Source: Zhouia amylolytica (GTDB taxonomy: Bacteria > Bacteroidota > Bacteroidia > Flavobacteriales > Flavobacteriaceae). From it: a DNA stretch of 64,000 nt. The position numbers and the translations under genes were made by a program. Location: NCBI RefSeq assembly GCF_900116365.1, contig NZ_FPAG01000009.1, positions 1-64,000 of the forward strand. The letters run 5' to 3'. The notes below the pieces were generated by a model that was given only the letters and a program-made list of their open reading frames with translations, had not been told where the DNA came from and did not search any database. This document shows positions 50,940 through 60,359 of this stretch, in pieces; the stretch's first letter is position 1; every line of letters starts with the position of its first letter.

Positions 50940-51650
50940 CTAATTCAACTTGAAGACAATAGGATAAGCAAATGTTACAGATGTTGGTCTTCCACGTTGC
51001 TTACCAGGAATTAACTTAGGAAGTTTATTGATAATTCTCTTCGCCTCATCTTCTAAACTTTTATCTGGTCCACGAGTGTTCATAATCGTAATTGAACCAT
51101 CCTTGTTAATTCTAAACTGTACATAAACCCTACCTTGGATTCCCATTTCCTGAGCTGCTTCCGGGTAACGGAAGTTTTTTCTTACGTGCTTATCAAGGTT
51201 CTCTTTAAAACATTGGAACTGCTGACTCTTAGGCACATTCTTACAATCAGGGAACATTGGTTTATCTTCAATCACTGTAAATGGTACATCCACATCTACA
51301 GGTTCTTCAGCTACTTCCACTTCCTCTACCTCAACAATTTCTTCGGCTTGATCTGTTTCTGTAGATTCAATTTCTGTCTCTTCAACCTCCTCTTCATCTT
51401 CTACCACTTCAATAATTTCCGGAGCTGCCGGTGGTGGTGGTGGTGGCGGTTGCTTCAACTGTTGCGTAATCGGGATGTCCTCCTCTAAATCTTCTAACAT
51501 CTCGGTAGACGCTACATCAAATTCTGATTTATCGTACTTCTTCCATTCGATTGCCCTCCAGGTAATGAACATAACCAAGGCCAACCCAATGGCAAAGTAT
51601 AGCCCGCTATTCCTGGTTAAATCGGCTTTCGGATTTTTCTTAGGTTCCAT
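50940..51650 (-). CDS. TonB-family energy transducer, first copy
   Basis: A 236-residue TonB-like protein with a membrane helix (about 17-33, YFAIGLALVMFITWRAI), a Pro run (PPPPPPPAAPE at about 68-78), and a very acidic linker (about 80-120, mostly Glu and Val) in place of the usual Pro-Lys/Pro-Glu rod. Its C-terminal TonB domain (about 135-236) contains KHVRKNFRYPEAAQEMGIQG and GRVYVQFRINKDGSI. Two cysteines (CKNVPKSQQFQC) precede the domain. The paralogue downstream shares this layout. A weak -7 match (51658-51665) is almost on the start codon. Confidence 0.92.
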   Translation of the reverse strand: MEPKKNPKADLTRNSGLYFAIGLALVMFITWRAIEWKKYDKSEFDVASTEMLEDLEEDIPITQQLKQPPPPPPPAAPEIIEVVEDEEEVEETEIESTETDQAEEIVEVEEVEVAEEPVDVDVPFTVIEDKPMFPDCKNVPKSQQFQCFKENLDKHVRKNFRYPEAAQEMGIQGRVYVQFRINKDGSITIMNTRGPDKSLEDEAKRIINKLPKLIPGKQRGRPTSVTFAYPIVFKLN

Positions 51651-51704
51651 GCTTTTTCAAATTTATGTTCGCTAATTTAACTATTTATTTAAATTAAAAG
51701 CAAT

Positions 51705-52088
51705 TTATTTTTTCTTTTTCATCCGCTCTGCGGAAAAAAATAATTTAACTGCTAAAATTCCTAACAATATACCGCAGCAATTGGCTACAATATCTAAAGG
51801 TTCAAAACTTCGGCCATAAGGCATCAGGTATTGAAATACCTCAATAATTATACCATACAGCGCACTTACCACCCCTATTTTAAGCAATAAGTTCCTTTTA
51901 ATATACGAAACAAGTACTAAATACCACAATACCGTAAATACAAAATAAATACCACCATGGATTACTTTGTCAGATACCTCGATACCTGTACTAGGAAGTT
52001 CTTTAAAAGACAATAAGCTGGATACCGTTATTAAAACGGTCCAGCTTATTGCAATTATTATAAAAAGTATACTTCTTCTAAGCACCAA
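51705..52088 (-). CDS. VanZ-like membrane protein
   Basis: A 127-residue inner-membrane protein with four helices, the VanZ-like family pattern ([21 protein letters not shown], then [35 protein letters not shown]). The conserved E..Q...P.R..D motif in the second half is intact. No ATG is available; TTG at 52088 or GTG at 52085 overlaps the end of gcvH, which implies translational coupling. The function of the family outside teicoplanin resistance is unknown. Confidence 0.82.
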   Translation of the reverse strand: MVLRRSILFIIIAISWTVLITVSSLLSFKELPSTGIEVSDKVIHGGIYFVFTVLWYLVLVSYIKRNLLLKIGVVSALYGIIIEVFQYLMPYGRSFEPLDIVANCCGILLGILAVKLFFSAERMKKKK

Positions 52089-52458
52089 TTAGCTCTTTAT
52101 AAGCTTCACTATCGAGAAGATCTTCTACTTCAGATGCATCAGAAAATTTAATTTTAATCATCCATCCTTCACCATAAGGATCAGCATTAACTTTTTCTGG
52201 TTCTCCTTCTAAATCCTCATTGAACTCAATGATTTCTCCAGATAGTGGTAAAAACAAATCAGATACCGTTTTAACTGCTTCAACTGTTCCAAAAACTTCT
52301 TCTCTATCTAAAGTTTCATCTACAGTTTCCACCTCTACATAAACGATATCACCTAATTCTTTTTGAGCAAAGTCTGTAATACCTACAGTTGCAACATCAC
52401 CCTCAATCTTAATCCACTCGTGATCTTTGGTGTATTTTAATTCTGATGGAATATTCAT
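52078..52458 (-). CDS. gcvH: glycine cleavage system H protein
   Basis: Cytosolic lipoyl carrier of 126 residues that shuttles the aminomethyl group between the P, T and L proteins of glycine cleavage. The lipoylation site is Lys63 in [13 protein letters not shown], and the N-terminal [20 protein letters not shown] is typical. Size is standard. It has its own good promoter upstream and overlaps the VanZ-like gene downstream. It sits next to sprA, as in other flavobacteria. Confidence 0.97.
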   Translation of the reverse strand: MNIPSELKYTKDHEWIKIEGDVATVGITDFAQKELGDIVYVEVETVDETLDREEVFGTVEAVKTVSDLFLPLSGEIIEFNEDLEGEPEKVNADPYGEGWMIKIKFSDASEVEDLLDSEAYKELIGA

Positions 52459-52499
52459 GTGCTGTTTACTATTTATTGTTTTATTAAAAAGTTGCTTGG

Positions 52500-52530
52500 C
52501 AAATGTAAATTATTCTGGCATTTATATCAA
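52500..52530 (-). promoter_or_regulatory. promoter of gcvH
   Basis: On the minus strand, TTG (52528-52530), 20 bases of spacer and TACATTTG (52500-52507), 41 bases upstream of the ATG. Both elements match the Bacteroidota consensus, with the same spacing as the cyoE promoter. Confidence 0.65.
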
Positions 52531-52542
52531 CAATACTATTTG

Positions 52543-55500
52543 TTAATTTCCAAAATTATAACGCAATGTTATTCCTGATCGAATGGTTGCCTGTGGATAT
52601 GCTGTAGACACTTTATACTTTGAAAGGGTATGATCGTAATAAAATAATGCCGTTAAATTTTGTGTAAGCGCATAGTCGGCAGTAAATTTTACAGCCCAGA
52701 TATTTTGCCCTGCTGTTACCTGATTGGTATTAATATCTAAATTTCTAATAATCGTAATATTATCTCTTAATGATAAATCAGCTTTGATATTAAGGTCACT
52801 TTTCAAAGTACTCTTTTTCCCTCCAATATTTGTTACAAACCTTAAATCTTTAATTCTATAACCTAAACCAAGTATATATTCATTACCCGACATCTCAGTC
52901 AATAAATTATTATCAAAGCTAAGGGAAAGCGCCCTGTCTTTTCTGAGTTCGGCTAGAACACTAAAAGAATTTTTCATTTCAAAATCAACTTTCACCAATG
53001 GATTAAACTGCTCTACTAAAGTGGCATTGGTATAAAGCGTCGGGTTTTTAAAATCACCAGACTGGTCACGTTCATTTGGATTATCGATATCATAATCTAA
53101 GTTGGTTCGAAAAGCATTTATACTATAACTAGATCGATAACCATGTCCAATAGAAAAGCGCCTAAACACATCCTTAAACCACCCCAAGCGCATTAAACCA
53201 GTGTATTTAAGCGACCAGTTAGGGATTGGGGTGTCTCTAAAGGCATTTAAATTCACACTACTGGCATCCTGGCCCGTATAAGCAGCTATGAAAGCTGGTA
53301 ATAGCACTGCTTGATTCGTTGGTCCGTAACCATCTGGATATTCCGTGGCATTTGGATTCACTGACACTCCTGCCAATCGTTGAGCAATAACAATCCTGTT
53401 ATCACTAAACTCATTAAACGTTTCCGAAACGGATTCATCTCTTTTTTGGAAAGCAGTTTTAATCATTATCGAGGATATCGAGAAATCACCATACTGATTA
53501 CCGAGTAAATTAACATAATCATAAACCCCCGACCCAAGATTATCTACTCTAAAGTTTTCTGTATAGTTTTCCGAATATCTTCGGTTAGCTGACAAATCTA
53601 TGGTTAGATCTTTAAATGGCTCCAGATTTGCTGTTACATCAAATTCCGTTGCATCCCGCTCCATGTACTGTTGGTTAAAATCCGGGAAGGTTGTAAGCCA
53701 TCCTCTTCGTGCAGCTTCATAACGAACATCTTTCTGACTACCAAAGGTAAATCCAACGGATGGTTTTAAAGTTCCTATAAATCCGACACTCCTGATATAA
53801 CCCGGAAGCAGCTTACCTGCATTTTTAGTATAACTTACATTCACCCGTTTCAACATGGTCACGAAATCGGTAAGCACATTCAATCCCTTATTATCTTTTT
53901 TATCGGCAACCTGTGGATCACCATTATTCCTGGTAACACCAGCCCTATTTCTTCTCGGATCACTTTTCAACCCTAAATACCTGTAAAACCTGTCCATAGT
54001 TAAAGACGAAGTTAGCTTATGTGTGCTTGCGTTCTGAACGGTATTTAATTGTTGCCCTGCAATTTCACGTAAGACATCACCTCCACGCTGCCAATCAAAA
54101 TCGGCAGTATAGGAATATGTAGCATTCATAAAACTCAAGGTTGGAATTTTATTAAAAGGGAGTTCATAATCAACCTGTAGTTTTTGCGTATGCCTATTGG
54201 CCTCCCCAACATCCCAAAAACCACTCCAGAGGTTCATCTCTCTATTAATCGTTTTATTACCATCTTCATCAAGTGTATAATAATTACGAACTATATTATT
54301 ATTTGCCGCGGTAAAGTTTACACGAACTGATTTGGTTAAATTATAATTAATTGCATATTGCCAGTCAAACAAGAAATTTCTTTGTTGCAACTCCGGCAAT
54401 CCAATAAACTGTGATTGATCTCCATCAAACACTTCTCTAAAACGCTGCTGATTAAAGCTTCGATTTATATTCGAGTTCAAGGATATATTATTAGGAAGAT
54501 AATTAAAGTTTAAATCTTTCAGCCACTGCCAATAACTCCCCGTGAATAAAGAGTCATTTTTAGCGAACGGCTCCACGGGTTCTGGCTCAAAGTTATAGCC
54601 ATAAGTAAATCCTGTCCTGACATTTTGATCTCTCAACTGTTCAACTTCAAAATCTCTATGATTTGTTTCATTATAAGCCATATTGAATGTGAAATTTTCA
54701 ATATCATACACATGTGGCTTCTGTTCTTCTCCACGATTTTTCCTAACCCCTATAACATTGATTCCACGTCGTTTTGTATAATCCTCAGATTGATTTTGAA
54801 TAAGCTCTCTATCTACAGTGCTTTCTGCCGCATCCAATCGATCCTGCAACTTAAGATCCTGATACAACGGATCGAATTCAGGTGTTATCAATTCTTCCGA
54901 TATATTATAGTTTAAAGGTATTTGAACGCCCCACTGCTTCGGCAATAACTGTCCTAAATTCAAATTTGTATTAACACCGTACTTGACAGCCTTCTCTCTA
55001 CTTCGCTCATTCGGTGTTTCATCTAATGCGCCAAATCCAATATTGTTCACACTTCCGGTTACTGAATAGTTAGCAAAATCGGCCACATTCCCGTCTACGG
55101 AACCAACTGCAGCCCAACCGCCCTTGTTATCCAGACCTGCCAATCGCAATTCATCAAACCAGACCTCTCCGCAAACATCCTTGTTGGTTGTTCCGTTTTT
55201 CAATCCTATCATTATCGATCTAACATTCCCCAAAGAAGGATTACCTTTTATCCCAAATTTATATCGATTGTTTCCTGTTAATCCTCCCAAATCATATTCA
55301 TCAACTGATTGAAGATCCTCATTAAAGAAATTCACTTCACTTGAACTCAGGTTGGAATTCTGTAAAACTTCAGCTTTAATTTTAGAAAACGTGCTCAGCA
55401 GCACATCAATATTATTCTCCACCGGCCATACCAAGTCTGAAGATAAATTATTAACCTGTCCCGGTACATAATCTGTTGGTGTCAAGGGAACATCAATCTG

Positions 55501-58500
55501 GTAGTAATTTTGATCATAATCGGTTCCGAACCTAATAAATGCTACAAGATCATCTTGATTCAGGGATTCCTGCCCTTCAATTTCTTCGGCGTGAACAAAC
55601 ATCTTGAGTTTCTCATATTGTCTTAAGTCTACATTGACATTTTTATAAACCCCTTGAGCATCTCTTGGTCCAAGTTCACAAACGGAAAAGGACAAGGATT
55701 GTTCATTCACATTAATAACCGTATTGTTGGTATTTAATTGTTCTCTTCTCACTCCAGGAGGCAACACATATGCAATCGGTACTCTTTGATCATTTTCTTG
55801 AATATTAACCGTGCTAATTTCAGAAACCACCTGGTCATCTATTCCCTGATCAGGATTCAGCGCTCGGGTATAGGACCTCCAATCACCTCTCACTAAATCC
55901 AGTGTTCCAAAACGCATGACTGTGTTTTCAGAAAACCCAGTCATATACATTCTTAAATATGAAATAGATCTGAAATCAGTTATACCTCCAATAGCATTCT
56001 CAAAATCACGAACGGGAATCTTGTATTGTATCCATCTTACCTGGTAAGAATCGTTATTCGGTAAGCTTGTGGTATTCACCACTCTAACATCACTAACGTA
56101 TCTGTCTGTACTTTGAATACCTGGTGAAATCGGGATTCTGTATTCGTAATAACTATCTACTGTATTCATCGTTAAGTCACGATTCACATCTTCAACGTCT
56201 GGAAGGGTCGTTGACCCTCTGTTTGTATTGGTTACCTGAATTGGTGAATTTCCCTGAGGGTTATTATAATTCAAATATCGACTTAAAATATCTCCTTCGA
56301 CATTCAAATAGTATTCATAATTATCCAACGCTGGATCTGCACCTCCATTATTGGTGTACTTTGCAGCTTCTTCACTGTCAGACAAGCCATCAAAACCAAC
56401 ATCTTGTAATCGACGATTCGCTTCCTCTGCATCGAATGCATATACCAGTGACTGAGAGGCAGGGGTTAAACCCCAAACCGTTTCATGAGTTAGCACATTA
56501 CTATTTACACCGGGTAAACCGTTTTCATATTGTTTTCTACCATCTTTAAGGATATCTTCACTTATACTTCCAAGGTTGAACACCAATTCTCCTCCTTGTC
56601 CTGACAACTGACCATCCTGGTAATATGGATCCAGCACCCAAAACTGAATATATTCAACATTTGCCTGTTCAAAATTTGTACTGCTTATCGAACGCATTAC
56701 TCCTCCCCATTTATCTTGAGGAGCTTCATTACTAAAATCTAAATTATTATTATATGGTCCTTTCTGATTTGGATAATAAGCAAGATCCAAGGTGGTTTGC
56801 ACCAGGGTTTGCCCTTGCGCAATATCTTGTTGCGGAAATATTTCATCTATATAAATCCTCCTGGTTGAATTCAAGGAAAGGTCATTATCATTAATCGAAG
56901 AAGGTCTTTGATTGGTATAAAATATAGGGTCGATTGTATACCATGCCAACTTAGCCCTTCTTTCTCCAGAAGCTAGGTCGTTATTCGGTATTTCCCCTCC
57001 ATAACCTATTGGAGCACTCGCTAATGACCAACCAAGCGGAGACCTTACATCTATGAATGCCTGAGCGCCTTCAAAATCATCAAGATACACCGTTGTTTCC
57101 CCATCGAAATCGGCCATATTTGGAGATCCAGGCATTAAATAGGCAAATTCGCCTCTAACAGAAAGATTTGACGCAACATCCGTATCTATGTTTGGAAGTT
57201 TATTTACCCATCTGGTTAAAAAAGGTAGTTCGGTTGAATAATTCCCGTTAAATCCAAAAATTGTATTATTCACAGGTTCAGTTCCATAGTTTGCCTTTTG
57301 AGTCAATGGTCGCTCACTAAGGTTTAACATGGTTCCTCCTAACAGGAAGTTATCATTTATTTTGTGCTCTACATTTACTCCGGCAAAACGACGGGTTTGC
57401 TGTCCGAAAACAGCATTGTTTTCGACTGACACCTCAATCGGAATATTCGAAGCCTTCAGTCCTTCATCTAAAATCTGGACTGTACCCGCTATATAATTCA
57501 CGGTATAATCGACTCCTTCCTGAAGTATCCTACCTCCGGCTTTTACTCTTACAGACCCCCGCGGCACATTAAATGCACCCAATGAGATCCCTCGTCCACC
57601 TTCGGCTCTATATTTACCTTTTAACTGATACTTATTTTTATCGCTATCCTCTAAGGCAGCTGCCTGTGTACTCTCGTATAAGCTTCTAAACACATATTTG
57701 CTTTGATTCGCATTGTAAGAGTCCGGGTTATTATAATCTCCTCCACCAAGCACCCCATGAATATATTCTCCAAAGGGTTCAGCCTTGGTAAAAATGATCA
57801 AGCCATTTTGAGTATCAACGGTAATTCCCGGATAGAAATCAAAGAATCCGTCTCCACCATTTTGCGGATCGTTGTAAACGTTCAATCGATCAAAGTTAAA
57901 AACATCTAATAAAATCCGTTCTTCCAACCCTGAGGGCCATGTTGCCTCATCTACCGGCGAGATATAGTTAACAGGCGAAGGATCTGTATATAGGATGTTC
58001 ATTTTAAAATCTTCTTGCAACAACTGAAAAGCTCCTGTTGCATAAATATTTTTCATCATTAAGTCCCAAACCGGATCTTCTACACGGGTAAGATTACTTT
58101 TAAGCATTTTAAGCACCAAACTCTGAGGGTTTACCGCTACTACCTGACCACTTGCATTACTCTCATACTCTGTTGCATTCACACCATCGTTGGCAAACTC
58201 ACCTACTTGATACACCTCTCCCCTATACGTATACTGATAAGCCACACCGAGGATCTCATCGTTACTAAGGCGCTGGTTTAATGAAATGTACCCCAATTGC
58301 TGATCTAATCGATAATCTCTTCCTTGCTCTAATTTTCTTGCGTTTTCAAGTACGGCATAATCGTATCCTTGATTCACCTGGGTGTTTAATATTCCAAAAC
58401 CTTGTTGAACGGTTGCTACATCTCTTATTTCTTCAGTTAGCACAGAGGTGCCCCCTATTTCAAATGGATTATAATCATTCGCTTCATTTTGAGGAAGATC

Positions 58501-59610
58501 ACTTGTGGTATTAAAAAAGCCTGCAGGCGCATTTTGATTTAATCGGGTGTTATCCAGAAAAGGCTCCCCTAAATCCTGTAAGGCTACAATATTTCTAACG
58601 TTCTGGGTATTTTGAATTCTATTGGTCACCCATACTTCTATTCTGGTAATCTGAACAGGGGTATTCACATAGGGATAATTAGCAACAGCCTGATCGTACT
58701 GATCCCGGAAAAAATGCGACAAGAAGAAGTGTCTGTCAGCATCATAATCCAATGCCGAGATTTCAAACTCATTCACTGTACCTCCTCCTTCAGCAACTAC
58801 TCTCCTGTTTTGAGATCGTTGTTCGGAAAATACAGCTGTAACTCTGGTTTTCCCAAATTGCAATTCTGTTTTAACACCAAACAAACTTTGAGCTCCATTT
58901 ATCAAAGAACTATTAAGTGGCATGCTTATGTTACCCACTTCAATTTTCTGAATAATATCATCTTCCGTGGGCGTATATTCCAGTTTTATCTGATTTTGAA
59001 AATCTAAGGTCGCTTCCGTATCGTAATTTGCATTGATTGTTAATCGTTCTCCAACCTTACCAAGCAAACTTAAACTTATACGCTGATCAAAATCAAAAGT
59101 GATATTCGTCCTGTTTCTAGGTGATAAAGCCGGGTTGTCATTTTTTTGAACGCGGACTCCCAAATCCATTGAAATGGAACCTGTAGGGATTACTTCAATT
59201 TTATCGCCACCAAAAACCGATTGGAAAAAATCTGAATTAACATAGAAGTTGGGCAACAGGTTTTTTTGATCTTCCTTCCCTTCTTCAGTTTTACCTGAGA
59301 TCGCACTTTCTTTTTCTTTGAAATAATTCTTCATTTGTTCACGAAGCATCATTTCTTTGAATGCCTTCGGAGTTAGTATCAGCGGATAGGCCGTATCAAA
59401 ATCTCCGATTTTTTCTGTATAAAAATAGCGATCAGTTACAGGGTCGTATGTATACTTAGAAATTACACTGGCTGGATTTTTTAATTTAATTGTTCCCAAA
59501 GAAACCCCTGACTTTACAGTATCCTGTTGTTGTGCAGGATTCTGAGCCACGGTTAAGCCTGATACGCATAACATTAAAAAGATGAAGATCCTTTTCAAAA
59601 GGTTCGTCAT
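52543..59610 (-). CDS. sprA: SprA, type IX secretion outer-membrane translocon
   Basis: Outer-membrane protein of 2355 residues from the ATG at 59610, which gives a good signal peptide (about 1-23, ending LTVAQ). SprA forms the 36-strand barrel through which type IX secretion substrates, gliding adhesins such as SprB among them, cross the outer membrane. Full length and content match: SprA N-terminal segments with FNLGSISEDI-like strands, several GxVWFDELRLAG-type repeats (VWFDELRLAG near 1510), YLDDFEGAQ near 850, and barrel strands to the C-terminal aromatic RSGITLRYNFGN. An in-frame TTG nine codons upstream is less likely. A -7-like TAAATTTG lies at 59635-59642. ruvA lies 33 bases upstream, so read-through is also likely. 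Confidence 0.95.
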   Translation of the reverse strand: MTNLLKRIFIFLMLCVSGLTVAQNPAQQQDTVKSGVSLGTIKLKNPASVISKYTYDPVTDRYFYTEKIGDFDTAYPLILTPKAFKEMMLREQMKNYFKEKESAISGKTEEGKEDQKNLLPNFYVNSDFFQSVFGGDKIEVIPTGSISMDLGVRVQKNDNPALSPRNRTNITFDFDQRISLSLLGKVGERLTINANYDTEATLDFQNQIKLEYTPTEDDIIQKIEVGNISMPLNSSLINGAQSLFGVKTELQFGKTRVTAVFSEQRSQNRRVVAEGGGTVNEFEISALDYDADRHFFLSHFFRDQYDQAVANYPYVNTPVQITRIEVWVTNRIQNTQNVRNIVALQDLGEPFLDNTRLNQNAPAGFFNTTSDLPQNEANDYNPFEIGGTSVLTEEIRDVATVQQGFGILNTQVNQGYDYAVLENARKLEQGRDYRLDQQLGYISLNQRLSNDEILGVAYQYTYRGEVYQVGEFANDGVNATEYESNASGQVVAVNPQSLVLKMLKSNLTRVEDPVWDLMMKNIYATGAFQLLQEDFKMNILYTDPSPVNYISPVDEATWPSGLEERILLDVFNFDRLNVYNDPQNGGDGFFDFYPGITVDTQNGLIIFTKAEPFGEYIHGVLGGGDYNNPDSYNANQSKYVFRSLYESTQAAALEDSDKNKYQLKGKYRAEGGRGISLGAFNVPRGSVRVKAGGRILQEGVDYTVNYIAGTVQILDEGLKASNIPIEVSVENNAVFGQQTRRFAGVNVEHKINDNFLLGGTMLNLSERPLTQKANYGTEPVNNTIFGFNGNYSTELPFLTRWVNKLPNIDTDVASNLSVRGEFAYLMPGSPNMADFDGETTVYLDDFEGAQAFIDVRSPLGWSLASAPIGYGGEIPNNDLASGERRAKLAWYTIDPIFYTNQRPSSINDNDLSLNSTRRIYIDEIFPQQDIAQGQTLVQTTLDLAYYPNQKGPYNNNLDFSNEAPQDKWGGVMRSISSTNFEQANVEYIQFWVLDPYYQDGQLSGQGGELVFNLGSISEDILKDGRKQYENGLPGVNSNVLTHETVWGLTPASQSLVYAFDAEEANRRLQDVGFDGLSDSEEAAKYTNNGGADPALDNYEYYLNVEGDILSRYLNYNNPQGNSPIQVTNTNRGSTTLPDVEDVNRDLTMNTVDSYYEYRIPISPGIQSTDRYVSDVRVVNTTSLPNNDSYQVRWIQYKIPVRDFENAIGGITDFRSISYLRMYMTGFSENTVMRFGTLDLVRGDWRSYTRALNPDQGIDDQVVSEISTVNIQENDQRVPIAYVLPPGVRREQLNTNNTVINVNEQSLSFSVCELGPRDAQGVYKNVNVDLRQYEKLKMFVHAEEIEGQESLNQDDLVAFIRFGTDYDQNYYQIDVPLTPTDYVPGQVNNLSSDLVWPVENNIDVLLSTFSKIKAEVLQNSNLSSSEVNFFNEDLQSVDEYDLGGLTGNNRYKFGIKGNPSLGNVRSIMIGLKNGTTNKDVCGEVWFDELRLAGLDNKGGWAAVGSVDGNVADFANYSVTGSVNNIGFGALDETPNERSREKAVKYGVNTNLNLGQLLPKQWGVQIPLNYNISEELITPEFDPLYQDLKLQDRLDAAESTVDRELIQNQSEDYTKRRGINVIGVRKNRGEEQKPHVYDIENFTFNMAYNETNHRDFEVEQLRDQNVRTGFTYGYNFEPEPVEPFAKNDSLFTGSYWQWLKDLNFNYLPNNISLNSNINRSFNQQRFREVFDGDQSQFIGLPELQQRNFLFDWQYAINYNLTKSVRVNFTAANNNIVRNYYTLDEDGNKTINREMNLWSGFWDVGEANRHTQKLQVDYELPFNKIPTLSFMNATYSYTADFDWQRGGDVLREIAGQQLNTVQNASTHKLTSSLTMDRFYRYLGLKSDPRRNRAGVTRNNGDPQVADKKDNKGLNVLTDFVTMLKRVNVSYTKNAGKLLPGYIRSVGFIGTLKPSVGFTFGSQKDVRYEAARRGWLTTFPDFNQQYMERDATEFDVTANLEPFKDLTIDLSANRRYSENYTENFRVDNLGSGVYDYVNLLGNQYGDFSISSIMIKTAFQKRDESVSETFNEFSDNRIVIAQRLAGVSVNPNATEYPDGYGPTNQAVLLPAFIAAYTGQDASSVNLNAFRDTPIPNWSLKYTGLMRLGWFKDVFRRFSIGHGYRSSYSINAFRTNLDYDIDNPNERDQSGDFKNPTLYTNATLVEQFNPLVKVDFEMKNSFSVLAELRKDRALSLSFDNNLLTEMSGNEYILGLGYRIKDLRFVTNIGGKKSTLKSDLNIKADLSLRDNITIIRNLDINTNQVTAGQNIWAVKFTADYALTQNLTALFYYDHTLSKYKVSTAYPQATIRSGITLRYNFGN

Positions 59611-59634
59611 ATATTTTGGGGTATTGGTTGGATT

Positions 59635-59642
59635 CAAATTTA
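59635..59642 (-). promoter_or_regulatory. -7 promoter box (TAAATTTG) for sprA
   Basis: A minus-strand match to TAnnTTTG 24 bases upstream of the sprA ATG, in the gap between ruvA and sprA. No TTG is found at the expected spacing. Confidence 0.35.
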
Positions 59643-59643
59643 A

Positions 59644-60225
59644 TTAAAGGTTCTTCAGTGATTGTTTGATTAACGCTTCAACACTTAATTCAGGTTCTGA
59701 TTTTAAAATTTTATTCACCACTCTCTCGGCTTGCTTCCTAGCATAACCTAACACCTCTAAAGCAGATAACGCTTCTTCCTTATTTGTATTGTTTTGAACC
59801 TCCGAAACTTCATCAATACCAAACACTTTCAACACCTTGTCTTTAAGGTCCAAAATAACTCGTTGTGCAGTTTTTGCACCAATTCCTTTGATGGATTGAA
59901 TCGTCGGGGCATCTCCCACTGCAATGGCATCTCTAATCTGAGCAGGAGTCATCGATGACAACATGGTTCTGGCCGTACTCGCCCCCACTCCTGACACTGA
60001 TATCAACAATCTAAAAATCTCTCTTTCCGATTTTTCTATAAACCCATATAACGTATGAGCATCTTCCCTAACTTGAAAATGGGTAAATAACTTTATATTC
60101 TCATCTGGTGAAATATGCGAAAATGTATGAAGTGAAATATTGATAAAATACCCAAGACCATTAGATTCAATAACCACATAGGTTGGATTTTTCTCAACCA
60201 ACTTACCTTTAATATGCTCAATCAT
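59644..60225 (-). CDS. ruvA: Holliday junction DNA helicase subunit RuvA
   Basis: Cytosolic protein of 193 residues that binds four-way junctions and loads the RuvB motor. It has an OB-fold N-terminal domain (1-62, MIEHIKGKLVEKNPTYVVIE), two helix-hairpin-helix motifs (LLISVSGVGASTARTMLSSM, about 71-90, and IQSIKGIGAKTAQRVILDLK, about 109-128), and a C-terminal three-helix domain III (about 145-193) that contacts RuvB. Size is standard. A promoter box lies 22 bases upstream and sprA follows. Confidence 0.97.
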   Translation of the reverse strand: MIEHIKGKLVEKNPTYVVIESNGLGYFINISLHTFSHISPDENIKLFTHFQVREDAHTLYGFIEKSEREIFRLLISVSGVGASTARTMLSSMTPAQIRDAIAVGDAPTIQSIKGIGAKTAQRVILDLKDKVLKVFGIDEVSEVQNNTNKEEALSALEVLGYARKQAERVVNKILKSEPELSVEALIKQSLKNL

Positions 60226-60246
60226 TTTTAGAAAACATTAGTAGCT

Positions 60247-60254
60247 CAAACCTA
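60247..60254 (-). promoter_or_regulatory. -7 promoter box (TAGGTTTG) for ruvA-sprA
   Basis: A minus-strand match to TAnnTTTG, 21 bases upstream of the ruvA ATG and immediately after the maeB terminator. A TTG within the terminator stem (60271-60273) is at a spacing of 16, a little short. Confidence 0.45.
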
Positions 60255-60256
60255 CA

Positions 60257-60301
60257 AAAAATTTTCATACCAAATCTTAGACGTTTGGTATGAAAATTTT
60301 T
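60257..60301 (-). terminator. terminator of maeB
   Basis: An 18-base perfect stem, AAAAATTTTCATACCAAA (60257-60274) with TTTGGTATGAAAATTTTT (60284-60301), loop of 9. It lies between maeB and ruvA. The rest of the 60302-60359 gap shows nothing. Confidence 0.85.
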
Positions 60302-60359
60302 ATATCATTTTTACTCTATAAGTATATATTCAAGGAAAGTTTATAAAACTTAAGTTGAG

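Noticed and set aside
56124-56549. 141-codon open frame antisense to sprA
   Set aside because: It lies wholly within sprA, has no family likeness and no start signals, and sprA itself is certain.
59611-59637. N-terminal extension of sprA from a TTG
   Set aside because: The added residues spoil the signal peptide. The ATG at 59610 yields a clean one.
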